Of a stretch of 64,000 nt of DNA, positions 18,001 through 25,670 are shown in pieces. The DNA lies in contig CAYZTR010000007.1 in assembly GCA_964481575.1 (NCBI GenBank), forward strand, positions 1 to 64,000. Direction: 5' to 3'. The first letter of the stretch is position 1. Each line of letters opens with the position of its first letter. The notes beneath the pieces are model-generated. The model had not been told where the DNA came from and did no database searches. It saw nothing but the letters and a program-made list of their open reading frames with translations. The position numbers and the translations under genes were made by a program. Source of the DNA: UQRS01 sp964481575 (GTDB lineage Bacteria > Bacillota > Clostridia > Oscillospirales > Acutalibacteraceae).

Positions 18001-18819
18001 GCGCCTGCCATCAAGGTCGCCAAGCCCCGGGTATTTATTCCGGTATTCCCCGGTACTAACTGCGAGGTGGACACCGCCCGCGCCTTTGAGCGGGCCGGTG
18101 CTCAGCCGGAAATTTTTGTGGTGAAGAACCTGACCGCTGCGGATATTGAGGAATCCGCCGCCTACATTGCCTCCGCCATTGACAAGGCCCAAATGGTCAT
18201 GTTCCCCGGCGGCTTCTCCGGCGGCGACGAGCCCGACGGCTCGGGCAAATTCATTGCCACCACCTTCCGGGGCGGCCGGGTCAAAGAAGCCATGGATCGG
18301 CTCCTGCAGCAGCGGGACGGCCTGATTCTGGGAATCTGTAACGGGTTCCAGGCCCTGATTAAGCTGGGGCTGGTTCCCTACGGGGAGATTCGCACCCAGT
18401 CAGAAACTGCCCCCACCCTGACCTTTAACACCCTGGGCCGGCATATTTCCCGGATGGTATATACCCGGGTCACCTCTGTCAAGTCCCCTTGGCTGTCTCT
18501 CTGCCAGCCCGGGGATATCCACGCCGTCCCCATCTCCCATGGGGAGGGCCGCTTTGTGGCCGATGCGGCCACAGTAGCCCAGTTGGCGGCCAATGGCCAA
18601 ATCGCCTTCCAGTATGTGGATGCGGCAGGCCAGCCCACGGCAGACATCGCCTACAACCCCAACGGTTCCGTCTGTGCCATTGAGGGCATCACCTCTCCCG
18701 ATGGCCGCGTCCTGGGGAAGATGGGCCACTCGGAACGCTGCCAGGCCAACTGCTATACCAACGTCCCCGGCGAAAAGGATCAAAAGCTCTTTGCCGCCGG
18801 CGTGCAATATTTTAAATAA
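15076..18819 (+). CDS. purL: Phosphoribosylformylglycinamidine synthase, single-chain PurL
   Basis: This large (1247-residue) enzyme catalyses the fourth step of de novo purine synthesis, converting FGAR to FGAM with ATP and glutamine. The linker/synthetase half contains DTYWSDHCRHTTF and FKNETHNHPTEIEPFGGAATC. A second synthetase half follows (MPFAGKEQLTPEEAMVAKI, GVPSIGGKDSMSG). The C-terminal glutaminase domain carries FPGTNCEVDTARA, FPGGFSGGDEPDGSGKF, the nucleophile cysteine in LGICNGFQAL and PISHGEGRF. A 10-base N run at 16242-16251 interrupts the sequence but keeps the frame. It is transcribed alone from a good promoter and ends at a GC-rich hairpin. Confidence 0.95.
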   Translation: MVRRIFVEKKPGFDIEAGHMRNDLVDSLGLDSGLELRLFNRYDVDGVSDQEFAAAKNTIFSEPNVDTVYEEEFPLSAPWQYFATEYLPGQYDQRADSAAQCVQLLTQGERPQVVTARVIALKGDLTPGQLAKVQQYVINPVESRLASMDKPANLHMAVTQPADVELLTGFTAKTDEEIAAYHAQVGFAMSVADLCFCRDYFQSEGRDPFITELKVIDTYWSDHCRHTTFLTRLDKITVENGKRSAAIQKALEGYFADRKEVYGERDKTVCLMDMACIGAKLLKKRGMIPDLDESEEINACSINADITVDGQAEHWLIQFKNETHNHPTEIEPFGGAATCLGGAIRDPLSGRSYVYQAMRVTGSGDPTKPFSETLPGKLPSKKITTTAAXXXXSYGNQIGLATGQVTELYHPGYVAKRLEIGAVVAASPKENVFRGVPAPGDIIVLLGGRTGRDGCGGATGSSKAHNTESTSTCGAEVQKGNPPTERKLQRLFRNPTAAKMIKRCNDFGAGGVSVAIGELAPGLDIDLDAVPKKYEGLDGTELAISESQERMAVVLEAKDVEAFAALAAQENLESTPVAVVTDKGRLHMVWRGKTVVDLSRDFLDTNGVTQVADAVITAPAEVGYRDTVPAALQAKAPLDAFAENLTRMEVCGQKGLAERFDASIGASTVLMPFAGKEQLTPEEAMVAKIPLEHGETDDATAMAFGGIPGLLADSPFHGAVFAVMESLAKLAAVGADPAKARLTFQEYFERLGADPTRWGKPAAALLGALTAQKEMGVPSIGGKDSMSGSFNDLDVPPTLVSFALAMTKASTTGSAAFQTAGDQIVLLPLPMAGDLPDFAAAKALNTKVAALVTNKQLAAVSVVKEGGAAACVAKMAFGNQLGARITCTDAATLFAPAAASFVAEVADLSVLEGIAYTVLGQITEDGCFTLAGQTLPVEQATQLWLGKLEPVFPLRSDATVNMEPQVPLFAEKSSLAPAIKVAKPRVFIPVFPGTNCEVDTARAFERAGAQPEIFVVKNLTAADIEESAAYIASAIDKAQMVMFPGGFSGGDEPDGSGKFIATTFRGGRVKEAMDRLLQQRDGLILGICNGFQALIKLGLVPYGEIRTQSETAPTLTFNTLGRHISRMVYTRVTSVKSPWLSLCQPGDIHAVPISHGEGRFVADAATVAQLAANGQIAFQYVDAAGQPTADIAYNPNGSVCAIEGITSPDGRVLGKMGHSERCQANCYTNVPGEKDQKLFAAGVQYFK
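16242..16251. other. Assembly gap (10 N) inside purL
   Basis: Ten unknown bases lie between codons for TTAA and SYGNQIGLATG. The conserved family sequence here is TTAAAGYSSYGN, which needs exactly these ten bases, so the gap size appears to be real. Confidence 0.95.
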
Positions 18820-18827
18820 TGGATTCA

Positions 18828-18857
18828 GCGCCACCTCCCCCCGATGGAAGGTGGCGC
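18828..18857 (+). terminator. Hairpin after purL
   Basis: Perfect arms GCGCCACCT and AGGTGGCGC with a 12-base loop lie eight bases past the purL stop. There is no T-run, so termination may be partial and some transcripts may reach the mutase gene. Confidence 0.45.
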
Positions 18858-18935
18858 CCATTCCCGCGTCGGAGGGGGCAATCTTCCCCTTGAACCGGCC
18901 AAGGATGACCATAAAGAAAGAAGGACTTTCCAGCT

Positions 18936-20144
18936 ATGAAATACGCTGTTTTACTGTGTGACGGCATGGCCGATTATCCCTTTACAGGCCTTGGCGGCAA
19001 AACGCCCATGGAGTTGGCCTACAAGCCCCATATGGACGCGCTGGCCAGAATGGCCGAAGTGGGGCTTTGCAAAACGGTGGCTGACGGGCTCAAGCCCGGC
19101 AGCGATGTAGCCAACCTGTCAGTCATGGGGTACGACCCGCTGCAATGCTATACCGGCCGCTCTCCCCTGGAAGCCGCCAGCATCGGCATTGATTTAAAGG
19201 ATACCGATGTCACCCTGCGCTGCAACCTGGTAACCCTGTCAGATGCGGAAAACTATGCTGACAAAACCATGGTGGACTACTGCGCCGGGGACATTTCCTC
19301 GCAAGAGGCTGCCCAGATCATTGCCACCGTCCAGGAAACCTTCGGCAATGAGATTTACCGCTTTTATTCCGGTGTATCTTACCGCCACTGTCTGGTGGTG
19401 GATCACGGCACCACCGACCTGGGTACCATGACCCCGCCCCACGACATTTCCGGCCGGGTTGTCGGAGCGTATCTTTCTCAGCATCCCAACGCTGCCCCCC
19501 TGCTGGAGCTGATGCGTCGCAGCTATGACCTGCTCAAGGATCATCCGGTAAATCAGAAGCGGATAGCAGAAGGAAAACGCCCTGCCAACTCCATCTGGCT
19601 CTGGGGAGAGGGCACCAAGCCCCAAATCCAAAACTTTCAGGCCAAGAACGGCGTGAAAGGCGGCGTAGTCTCCGCAGTAGATCTGATCAAAGGCATCGGC
19701 ATTCTGGCCGGTATGGAGGTGGCCCAAGTAGAGGGCGCCACCGGCTACATTGACACCAACTTTGACGGGAAGGCCCAAGCGGCCGCCCAGCTGCTGGAGG
19801 AAGGCTGCGATTTGGTGTATGTCCACCTGGAGGCCCCCGACGAGTGCGGCCACCGGGGAGAGGCTCAAAATAAAATCAAGGCTATTGAATTTATCGACGA
19901 TCAGGTACTGCCGGTGCTGCTGGAGGCACTGGACAAGGAGAAGGATTTCCGGATTCTGATTTGCCCGGATCATCCTACCCCCCTGTCAGTGCGCACCCAC
20001 GTCAGCGATCCTGTCCCTTATCTGTTGTATCAGAAATCGGTGAAGAAGGATGGGGTCAGCCGTTTCACCGAAGCCACCGCCAAAGCAACCGGAATCTATC
20101 GGGACTATGGCCCCTCCCTGATGGACAGCCTGCTCCATGGATAA
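18936..20144 (+). CDS. apgM: Cofactor-independent phosphoglycerate mutase (archaeal type)
   Basis: The 402-residue alkaline-phosphatase-superfamily enzyme interconverts 3- and 2-phosphoglycerate. The N-terminus MKYAVLLCDGMADYP contains the first metal-binding Asp. Other landmarks are SDVANLSVMGYDP with the phosphorylated Ser, YTGRSPLEAASIGI, LVYVHLEAPDECGHRGE and RILICPDHPTPLSVRTH, which supply further metal ligands. The length matches the ApgM group, not the ~510-residue GpmI form. A weak AAGGA ribosome binding site precedes the ATG. The downstream HAD gene overlaps its end by eight bases. Confidence 0.93.
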   Translation: MKYAVLLCDGMADYPFTGLGGKTPMELAYKPHMDALARMAEVGLCKTVADGLKPGSDVANLSVMGYDPLQCYTGRSPLEAASIGIDLKDTDVTLRCNLVTLSDAENYADKTMVDYCAGDISSQEAAQIIATVQETFGNEIYRFYSGVSYRHCLVVDHGTTDLGTMTPPHDISGRVVGAYLSQHPNAAPLLELMRRSYDLLKDHPVNQKRIAEGKRPANSIWLWGEGTKPQIQNFQAKNGVKGGVVSAVDLIKGIGILAGMEVAQVEGATGYIDTNFDGKAQAAAQLLEEGCDLVYVHLEAPDECGHRGEAQNKIKAIEFIDDQVLPVLLEALDKEKDFRILICPDHPTPLSVRTHVSDPVPYLLYQKSVKKDGVSRFTEATAKATGIYRDYGPSLMDSLLHG

Positions 20145-20862
20145 AGCCGCGCTGAATACCGTATTGTTTGATCTGGACGGCACCCTGCTTCCCCTGGATC
20201 AGGATCTGTTTCTGAAGGACTATTTCCGATACCTTTGCCAAACCATGTCCCCGCTGGGGTATCCTCCGGAGCAGCTGGTAAAGGCAGTGGAAGCCGGTAC
20301 CTGGGCTGCCTTCCGAAATGACGGCAGCGTTTCCAATGAACTTTGCTTCTGGCGGAACTTCACCGCGGCCTGCGGCAAAACCAAGGAAGAAGCTGAGCCT
20401 GATTTTCTGGAGTTTTATAAGGCCGATTTTCAAAGGCTCATAGCTGCTGCCCAACCCACACCTTTGGCGGGACAGTGTATCCGGGTGTTAAAAGGAAAGG
20501 GCTACACGGTGGCGCTGGCCACCAACCCCATCTTCCCGGCCGTAGCCACGGAAAGCCGCATGCGCTGGGCAGGACTGAACAAATCGGATTTCGCCCTGGT
20601 AACCACCTACGAGAACTCCAGCTACTGCAAGCCCAACCCGGACTATTACCGGGAGGTTCTGGAAAAAATCGGCAAGCAACCAGAAGAATGCCTCATGGTG
20701 GGCAATGACGTCATAGAAGATATGGTGGCCCGGGAGCTGGGCCTGACCGTCAAGCTTCTGACCGGTTGCGTGCTCCATGATGAGGGCGCCGATCTGGCCC
20801 CCTTTGCCCCGGTGGATTTTCCTGGCCTGCTGGCCTATTTAGAGGCTTTGCCAACTGTATAA
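20137..20862 (+). CDS. HAD superfamily hydrolase (phosphatase)
   Basis: The 241-residue protein has the canonical HAD motifs: nucleophile motif I LFDLDGTLLPLD at residues ~8-19, motif II in VALATNP, motif III Lys in SYCKPNPDYY, and motif IV in MVGNDVIEDMVA. The helical cap between motifs I and II suggests a small-molecule phosphatase of the phosphoglycolate phosphatase kind. Its start lies inside the end of the phosphoglycerate mutase gene, so the two are translationally coupled. The substrate is not evident, although the coupling hints at a phosphorylated glycolytic side product. Confidence 0.88.
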   Translation: MDKAALNTVLFDLDGTLLPLDQDLFLKDYFRYLCQTMSPLGYPPEQLVKAVEAGTWAAFRNDGSVSNELCFWRNFTAACGKTKEEAEPDFLEFYKADFQRLIAAAQPTPLAGQCIRVLKGKGYTVALATNPIFPAVATESRMRWAGLNKSDFALVTTYENSSYCKPNPDYYREVLEKIGKQPEECLMVGNDVIEDMVARELGLTVKLLTGCVLHDEGADLAPFAPVDFPGLLAYLEALPTV

Positions 20863-20868
20863 AAAAGC

Positions 20869-20903
20869 AACGCCTGCTGTTCTGGAAAGAGACAGCAGGC
20901 GTT
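20869..20903. terminator. Bidirectional terminator between the HAD and lipoprotein genes
   Basis: Arms AACGCCTGCTGT and ACAGCAGGCGTT form a 12-bp stem followed by GTTCGTTTTATTTT on the plus strand and preceded by an A-run, which becomes a T-run for the minus-strand gene. The same CCTGCTGT core is found at 27724-27761. Confidence 0.8.
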
Positions 20904-20910
20904 GTTCGTT

Positions 20911-21498
20911 TTATTTTGTTTTGATATACGCAATCAGATCATCCGCGGGATTTAATCCGGTACATGCAGCGCCGGAAGAACCTTCTCCCTCCTCCAGCAT
21001 CCAGGGCACTTCCGGCCCGGATTTGGTTTCTTCAGCCGTTACAAGAGAAAAAACCACGTCGCAATAGCTGCCCGTATCGTAGCGATAAATGAGATAGCGG
21101 CCCGTTTGATAGTCCTGGGTCCCAAAAGTCAAATACAGTTCCTCCCGGGTTCCCGGAATCTCAGCGCCGGATTCGTAGTGTGCATTGTCCCGCTGTTGAT
21201 CCCGCAGCTCATTTAATTCTAAAATACGTTGATATGCCTCGTCTTCCGGCAGGTAACAGCGCGCCGCCCCATCCACAACATAGAGGATGCTGGCAGGGCG
21301 TTCCAAATCCTGCACCTTTTTGTGGGCAAGCGCCTGGGTTTTCGTTCCCCGTTCTGCCGGGGGAGCATAGGCTTCCGTTGTGATATCCCTGTTTTTGTCT
21401 TCCGAACCAGCAGGAGAACCTTCCGTACCCCCCGCGCACCCGACCAACACCACGGCCAATAGAATTGTAATACAGTATACGATCCATTGTTTTTTCAT
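20911..21498 (-). CDS. Small secreted lipoprotein, cassette copy 1
   Basis: This 195-residue protein has an N-terminal lipoprotein signal (hydrophobic segment then VVLVGC at residues ~16-21), so it should be anchored in the outer leaflet of the membrane. It is a clear paralogue of the lipoprotein at 27767. Both share QDLERP, a YVVDG-A-R motif, GRYLIYRY, a following VPW region and a C-terminal ADDLIA. I know no named family. ATG at 21498 was chosen because GGAGGT lies seven bases upstream; the in-frame codons before it have no signal sequence. It lies 50 bases after a broken gene for a caspase-like secreted protein, and the gene pair appears twice in this window. Confidence 0.75.
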   Translation of the reverse strand: MKKQWIVYCITILLAVVLVGCAGGTEGSPAGSEDKNRDITTEAYAPPAERGTKTQALAHKKVQDLERPASILYVVDGAARCYLPEDEAYQRILELNELRDQQRDNAHYESGAEIPGTREELYLTFGTQDYQTGRYLIYRYDTGSYCDVVFSLVTAEETKSGPEVPWMLEEGEGSSGAACTGLNPADDLIAYIKTK

Positions 21499-21548
21499 GA
21501 CACGATACCTCCTTTTCGCCACTATACCACAGTAATATTCCTACTTCA

Positions 21549-22424
21549 TTACGGTTTGCCGTTATAATTTATATCTCCCCAGAAGCCGGCGTTACATTGT
21601 GAGTATCCCTGAGCTGTTACTGCATTGCTAGAAAGTAATACGACACTATGAATACTAGCGTTTCCAACCCTCCTCCAAAACTCGTGACTAAACCAATAAG
21701 CTGTTACTTGGGGTACTTCCACATTCCATCCTACAAAACATTGATTCGCCCCATTTACATCTATAAAATTCTTTGGAAATAGGGAAGAAATATTTGCGGA
21801 CAAACAGGAATTCAAAAAAACGAATTTCCAACCCGATGGGATACGAGATGCTGGTACAACCCAATTTGCTGAAGCATAGTCTGTTTTATTGGAAATAAAT
21901 TGTAAGTTTCCATGACATGTTAAGAATAAGCCTTTTAAATGGGAATGCATGAGAATATACTCTATATCAGTTTGCGTGATATCATAATAAACTGAATTTA
22001 AGTGATGCGTATAGCCTAAAGAACACAGTCCACGTTCCGCTTCATCCGCCATTTGACCAGCCCTATATCCATCTGGAATCGTTACTGAGCGAGCATAAGT
22101 AGCTAGTGTGCTGTCTCCGCCTAAATTTTCACCTGTTAAAGCATCAATATATACGAAAATATACGAAAGCAAAATCTTCAACAAGAGAAACGCAAAAATC
22201 CTCTGTTTCTGTATCCATTAAATTATCAATTGTGCCATTATAAGCCCATAGCGGAACCGATAAGATCATAAGGTATCACTAGAACTTACATGACGTTCCA
22301 CGGTATCTAAAATGCCAGGCTCTAAATTCGATTTGCTTTGTGCTCCGGCAAAAACCGTGCAAGAAAGGGCAAGTACAGTTGCTGCCAACATCATGGAAGT
22401 GGATTGACGGATACTTCTTTTCAT
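21549..22424 (-). pseudogene. Broken gene for a secreted caspase/CHAT-like protein, cassette copy 1
   Basis: The original start is at 22424, where GGAGAGG precedes an ATG and a signal peptide (MKRSIRQSTSMM... to VFAGA). That frame stops near 22266. A second frame then encodes VPLWAYNGTIDNLMD, and a third frame carries the remaining ~210 residues down to 21549. The second break is explained by a perfect 10-bp tandem duplication at 22149-22168; removing one copy joins DFAFVY to IDALTGEN in frame. The C-terminal part contains LFLTCHGN (His-Gly) and, about 35 residues later, FLNSCLS, the spacing and context of a clan CD His/Cys dyad. The DNA is visibly AT-richer than its neighbours. Peptidase activity is inferred from motifs only. 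A fragment of a homologue lies at 28382. Confidence 0.7.
22149..22168. repeat. Perfect 10-bp tandem duplication causing a frameshift
   Basis: The unit ATATACGAAA occurs twice in direct succession within the caspase-like gene. Ten bases shift the frame by one, and one copy alone gives an uninterrupted coding sequence. Confidence 0.9.
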
Positions 22425-22497
22425 AAAAACACACCTCTCCTATCTGCTTTTTGTTTTTTCATTTGTTATATGGAATATTCTGCACCTCCTTGTTTGT

Positions 22498-22526
22498 ATT
22501 ATATACATTGTATCAATAATTTTCAA
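22498..22526 (-). promoter_or_regulatory. Promoter of cassette copy 1
   Basis: TTGAAA and TATAAT on the minus strand are spaced by 17 bases, and an AGGAGGTG follows closely. Between this and the signal-peptide start lies a possible 13-codon leader (MKKQKADRRGVFL) whose stop overlaps the next ATG. Confidence 0.7.
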
Positions 22527-22585
22527 TATTTTTTAGTAAAATTTATCTAAAAACCACACGAGCGGCTCCGGGACTGCTGGTGGCA

Positions 22586-23386
22586 TCACTGTTTTTGCTT
22601 GCGGTAGGCCGCAGGGGTCAGGCCGGTTTCCTGGCGGAAGGCCCGGATAAAATTATTCACATCCTGAAAGCCGCATTGCAAAGAAACCTCCCCTACAGCG
22701 GCATTGGTATCCAGTAAGAGCTGCCGGGCATGGGACAGCCGGCAGAGCATCAAATAACGCTTGGGACTGTAACCTGTCCATTGCCGGAAGGCATGGGATA
22801 GATAAGAAGGGCTGATAAACAGCTGCCCGGCCAATGTTTCCAAAGAGACTGACTCAGCAAAATGCCGATCCAGATACTGCTGGGCTTTAGACACAGCATC
22901 CGGCAGATTTCGAGAGGGCGCCGGAAACTGGTTCGGGCACTGACGCTGGCACAGAATCAGCAGCAAAGTCAGCAGGCTGGACAACCGCTCCTCACAAAAG
23001 GGGCCGGGGTTCTGCCATTCCTCCGTCATCTGCCGCAGCAGGGCGTGGGCCTCCGCCGCCTTTTCTCCCAAATCAAAGCAGTGGCGAAACGCCTGTGTCC
23101 GGCGGACAAACACCCACCGCAGCCGGGGATCGGGCAGGCAGCGTTCCAGTTGGGCCGGCGTCAGCTGAAGGTAATAGCGCCGGTAGGGTCGACGGAGGGC
23201 TTGGACATCATGCTCCTCCAGCTTGCTGATTAGCAACAGGCTCCCGGCGTCAGCCTGATAGCAGGAATCACCGATGGTAAACCGGGCCGCCCCCTGGACG
23301 ATATAAATCAGCTCATAGACGCTGTGAAAATGGCGGGCAATAGGCTCCTCCGTTTCGGAATAGACACAGGACAGGAACACGGACAT
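22586..23386 (-). CDS. AraC family transcriptional regulator
   Basis: The 266-residue protein has an N-terminal cupin-like sensor domain (HFHSVYELIYIVQGAARFTIG near residues 19-39) and a C-terminal double helix-turn-helix (residues ~165-262). The first helix-turn-helix is in LAGQLFISPSYLSHAFRQW, and the second includes VGEVSLQCGFQDVNNFIRAFR, the family signature. It is divergent from the three-gene reductase module that starts at 23524, with about 140 bases between them, so it is the likely local activator. The inducer is unknown; sugars or small aromatic compounds are common for this family. Confidence 0.9.
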   Translation of the reverse strand: MSVFLSCVYSETEEPIARHFHSVYELIYIVQGAARFTIGDSCYQADAGSLLLISKLEEHDVQALRRPYRRYYLQLTPAQLERCLPDPRLRWVFVRRTQAFRHCFDLGEKAAEAHALLRQMTEEWQNPGPFCEERLSSLLTLLLILCQRQCPNQFPAPSRNLPDAVSKAQQYLDRHFAESVSLETLAGQLFISPSYLSHAFRQWTGYSPKRYLMLCRLSHARQLLLDTNAAVGEVSLQCGFQDVNNFIRAFRQETGLTPAAYRKQKQ

Positions 23387-23422
23387 CCCTTTCTCCTCCC
23401 TTTAAAAAAGCAGGTTTTACAT

Positions 23423-23451
23423 ATTTTACCGCAAATAATGCCGACCGTCAA
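23423..23451 (-). promoter_or_regulatory. Promoter of the AraC-type regulator
   Basis: TTGACG and TAAAAT on the minus strand are separated by 17 bases, about 35 bases before the regulator's start. It overlaps the region that should also hold the divergent promoter of the reductase genes. Confidence 0.65.
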
Positions 23452-23523
23452 GGAGAGATGTGTGATAAGATGAACCCAGAAATCTGGGGGAGCACCCCCA
23501 TGCACCATAAAGGAGAAATTGCA

Positions 23524-24849
23524 ATGTGGAAAGCCTTTCATTTCAATACACTAGAGGAGCTGAACCAGGCCGCAGCAGAAGTAGACGCCAAGCTGCCACT
23601 GTCAGCCCATACGGAGGTATTAAAACAGCCCCTGGAAATCTGGGGACACACCCTGAACAACCGGCTGGCCATCCAGCCCATGGAGGGCTGCGACGGGGAA
23701 GCTGACGGCAGTCCCGGGGAGCTGACCTTCCGCCGATACCACCGGTTTGCTGAGAGCGGGGCCGCCCTGATTTGGGAAGAGGCCACCGCCATCCAACCGG
23801 ACGGCCGGGCCAACCCCCGGCAGCTGATGCTCACCGAAGCAAATCTGGACCATTTCCGGCGGCTGACAGAGGAAATCCGGGAACGGAGCCAAAAGGTTAA
23901 CGGTTTTACACCCCTGCTGATTCTCCAGGCCACCCACTCGGGCCGGTATTCCAAGCCCCAGGGAACCCCGGCGCCCCTGATTGCCTACCATAACCCGATT
24001 TTTGAGGAAAAGGCCCCCATTGACGACAGCCGCATTGTGTCCGACGACTATTTAAAGGCCCTGCCGGAGCAGTACGCCAAGACGGCAGCGCTGGCCGCCA
24101 AGGCGGGCTTTGACGGGGTGGATGTGAAGGCCTGCCACCGGTATCTGATGTCGGAGCTGCTGTCGGCCTACACCCGGCCGGGCTGTTACGGCGGCAGCTT
24201 TGAGAACCGCACCCGGCTGTTCCGGGAGGCGCTCCAGGCGGTGCAGGCTGCCGTACCCGCCGGCTTTGGTGTCACCTCCCGGCTGAACCTCTACGACGGT
24301 TTCCCCTACCCCAACGGCTTCGGCGTTTCCACCCATGGGGATACAATGCCCGATCTAACCGAATCGGTGCAACTGGTACAACTGCTGCAAAAGGAATTCG
24401 GTCTGGAACTGCTGGACTTCACCATTGGTAATCCCTACTTCAATCCGCATGTAAACCGGCCCTTTGATAAAGGGCCCTACACGCCGCCGGAACATCCCCT
24501 GCTGGGAGTAGCCCGGATGTGCGACTGCATCCGGCAGGTAAAACAACAGGTGCCGGAGATAACGGTCCTTGCATCGGGGTTCTCCTACCTGCAGCAATTG
24601 GGAGGCAACCTGGCGGCAGGTATGGTGGAAACTGGCGGGGCCGACCTGGCCGGTTTCGGGCGGCAGGCTTTCGCCTACCCCGACTTTGCCAGAGATTTGC
24701 TGGAAACCGGGCAAATGGATCGGGCCAAGTGCTGCCTGACCTGCAGCAAATGCACCGAGCTCATGCGTGCCGGCAGTACACCTGGCTGTGTCCTGCGGGA
24801 TCAGGAGGTTTATCTGCCCTTGTATCAGCGGGATGTGTTAAAGAGGTGA
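23524..24849 (+). CDS. NADH:flavin oxidoreductase (Old Yellow Enzyme family)
   Basis: The 441-residue protein has an FMN-binding TIM barrel: NNRLAIQPMEGCDGE near the N-terminus, ALIWEEATAIQPDGRANPRQ, LQATHSGRYSKP and GFDGVDVKACHRYLMSELL. A C-terminal cysteine cluster (CCLTCSKC...GC) resembles the 4Fe-4S site of 2,4-dienoyl-CoA reductase/BaiCD-type members. It lacks the extra C-terminal FAD/NAD domain those longer proteins carry, so electrons must come from a partner. The start at 23524 has AAAGGAG eight bases upstream, better than the ATG at 23458. It is first in a three-gene run with an SDR and an FAD reductase. Confidence 0.88.
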   Translation: MWKAFHFNTLEELNQAAAEVDAKLPLSAHTEVLKQPLEIWGHTLNNRLAIQPMEGCDGEADGSPGELTFRRYHRFAESGAALIWEEATAIQPDGRANPRQLMLTEANLDHFRRLTEEIRERSQKVNGFTPLLILQATHSGRYSKPQGTPAPLIAYHNPIFEEKAPIDDSRIVSDDYLKALPEQYAKTAALAAKAGFDGVDVKACHRYLMSELLSAYTRPGCYGGSFENRTRLFREALQAVQAAVPAGFGVTSRLNLYDGFPYPNGFGVSTHGDTMPDLTESVQLVQLLQKEFGLELLDFTIGNPYFNPHVNRPFDKGPYTPPEHPLLGVARMCDCIRQVKQQVPEITVLASGFSYLQQLGGNLAAGMVETGGADLAGFGRQAFAYPDFARDLLETGQMDRAKCCLTCSKCTELMRAGSTPGCVLRDQEVYLPLYQRDVLKR

Positions 24850-24854
24850 GTATT

Positions 24855-25634
24855 ATGGAACAACGAAAAATTGCAGCAGTCACCGGCTCCAGCCGCGGCA
24901 TCGGGAAAGCCATTGCCAAGGCCCTGGCACAGGAGGGCTATCATGTAATCCTGTCTGCCACCGGAGATAGGGCCAAAGGACAGACTTTGGTGCAGCAATT
25001 TGCAGCAGCAGGGCTGGCAGCCAACTACATCCCATGCAACATTGGTAATCCCCAGGACAGAACGGAATTTTTTGCAGCCATTTCGAAACAGTATGGCCGG
25101 CTGGACGTGCTGGTGAACAACGCGGGGGTAGCCCCTAAGGAACGGCTGGACATTCTGGAAACCACCGCCGACAGCTTCGACTATGTGGTGGATACCAATC
25201 TGAAGGGTACCTTTTTCATGTGCCAGGCGGGAACCAACTGTATGCTGCGATGCAAAGCATCCCTACCGGAGGACTACCATCCCCGAATCATCAATATCAG
25301 CTCGGTTTCAGCCTATGCCACCTCCATCAACCGGGGAGAATATTGCGTCTCCAAGGCGGGAATTTCCATGGTGACCCAATTGTTTGCACACCGGCTGGCT
25401 CCGGAAGGCATCCCGGTCTTTGAAGTGCGGCCGGGCATTATTCTGACGGACATGACTGCCAAGGTGCAGGAAAAATACCAGGCCATGATCCAGGATGGGC
25501 TGACTCCTATCCAGCGATTTGGCCGGCCGGAGGACGTGGCCGACTGTGTTCTGGCAGCCGTCAGCGGCAAACTGGACTTTGCCGCCGGACAGGTGTTAAA
25601 TGCCGACGGCGGATTTTCCCTGCGCCGGTTCTGA
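24855..25634 (+). CDS. Short-chain dehydrogenase/reductase of the reductase module
   Basis: The 259-residue SDR has VTGSSRGIGKAIAKAL at the N-terminus, the NNAGV motif, INISSVSAYATS with the catalytic Ser, and YCVSKAGISMV with the Tyr-x3-Lys pair. It ends with GQVLNADGGFSLRRF. The start at 24855 follows AGAGGTGA and lies five bases after the oxidoreductase stop; the much longer open frame before it runs inside that gene and is not used. It probably reduces a ketone or oxidises an alcohol with NAD(P)H on the same substrate as the neighbouring enzymes, which is an inference from context. Confidence 0.9.
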   Translation: MEQRKIAAVTGSSRGIGKAIAKALAQEGYHVILSATGDRAKGQTLVQQFAAAGLAANYIPCNIGNPQDRTEFFAAISKQYGRLDVLVNNAGVAPKERLDILETTADSFDYVVDTNLKGTFFMCQAGTNCMLRCKASLPEDYHPRIINISSVSAYATSINRGEYCVSKAGISMVTQLFAHRLAPEGIPVFEVRPGIILTDMTAKVQEKYQAMIQDGLTPIQRFGRPEDVADCVLAAVSGKLDFAAGQVLNADGGFSLRRF

Positions 25635-25670
25635 GCCGGCAGAAAATCACCGGCGCGAAAGGAGAACCAC

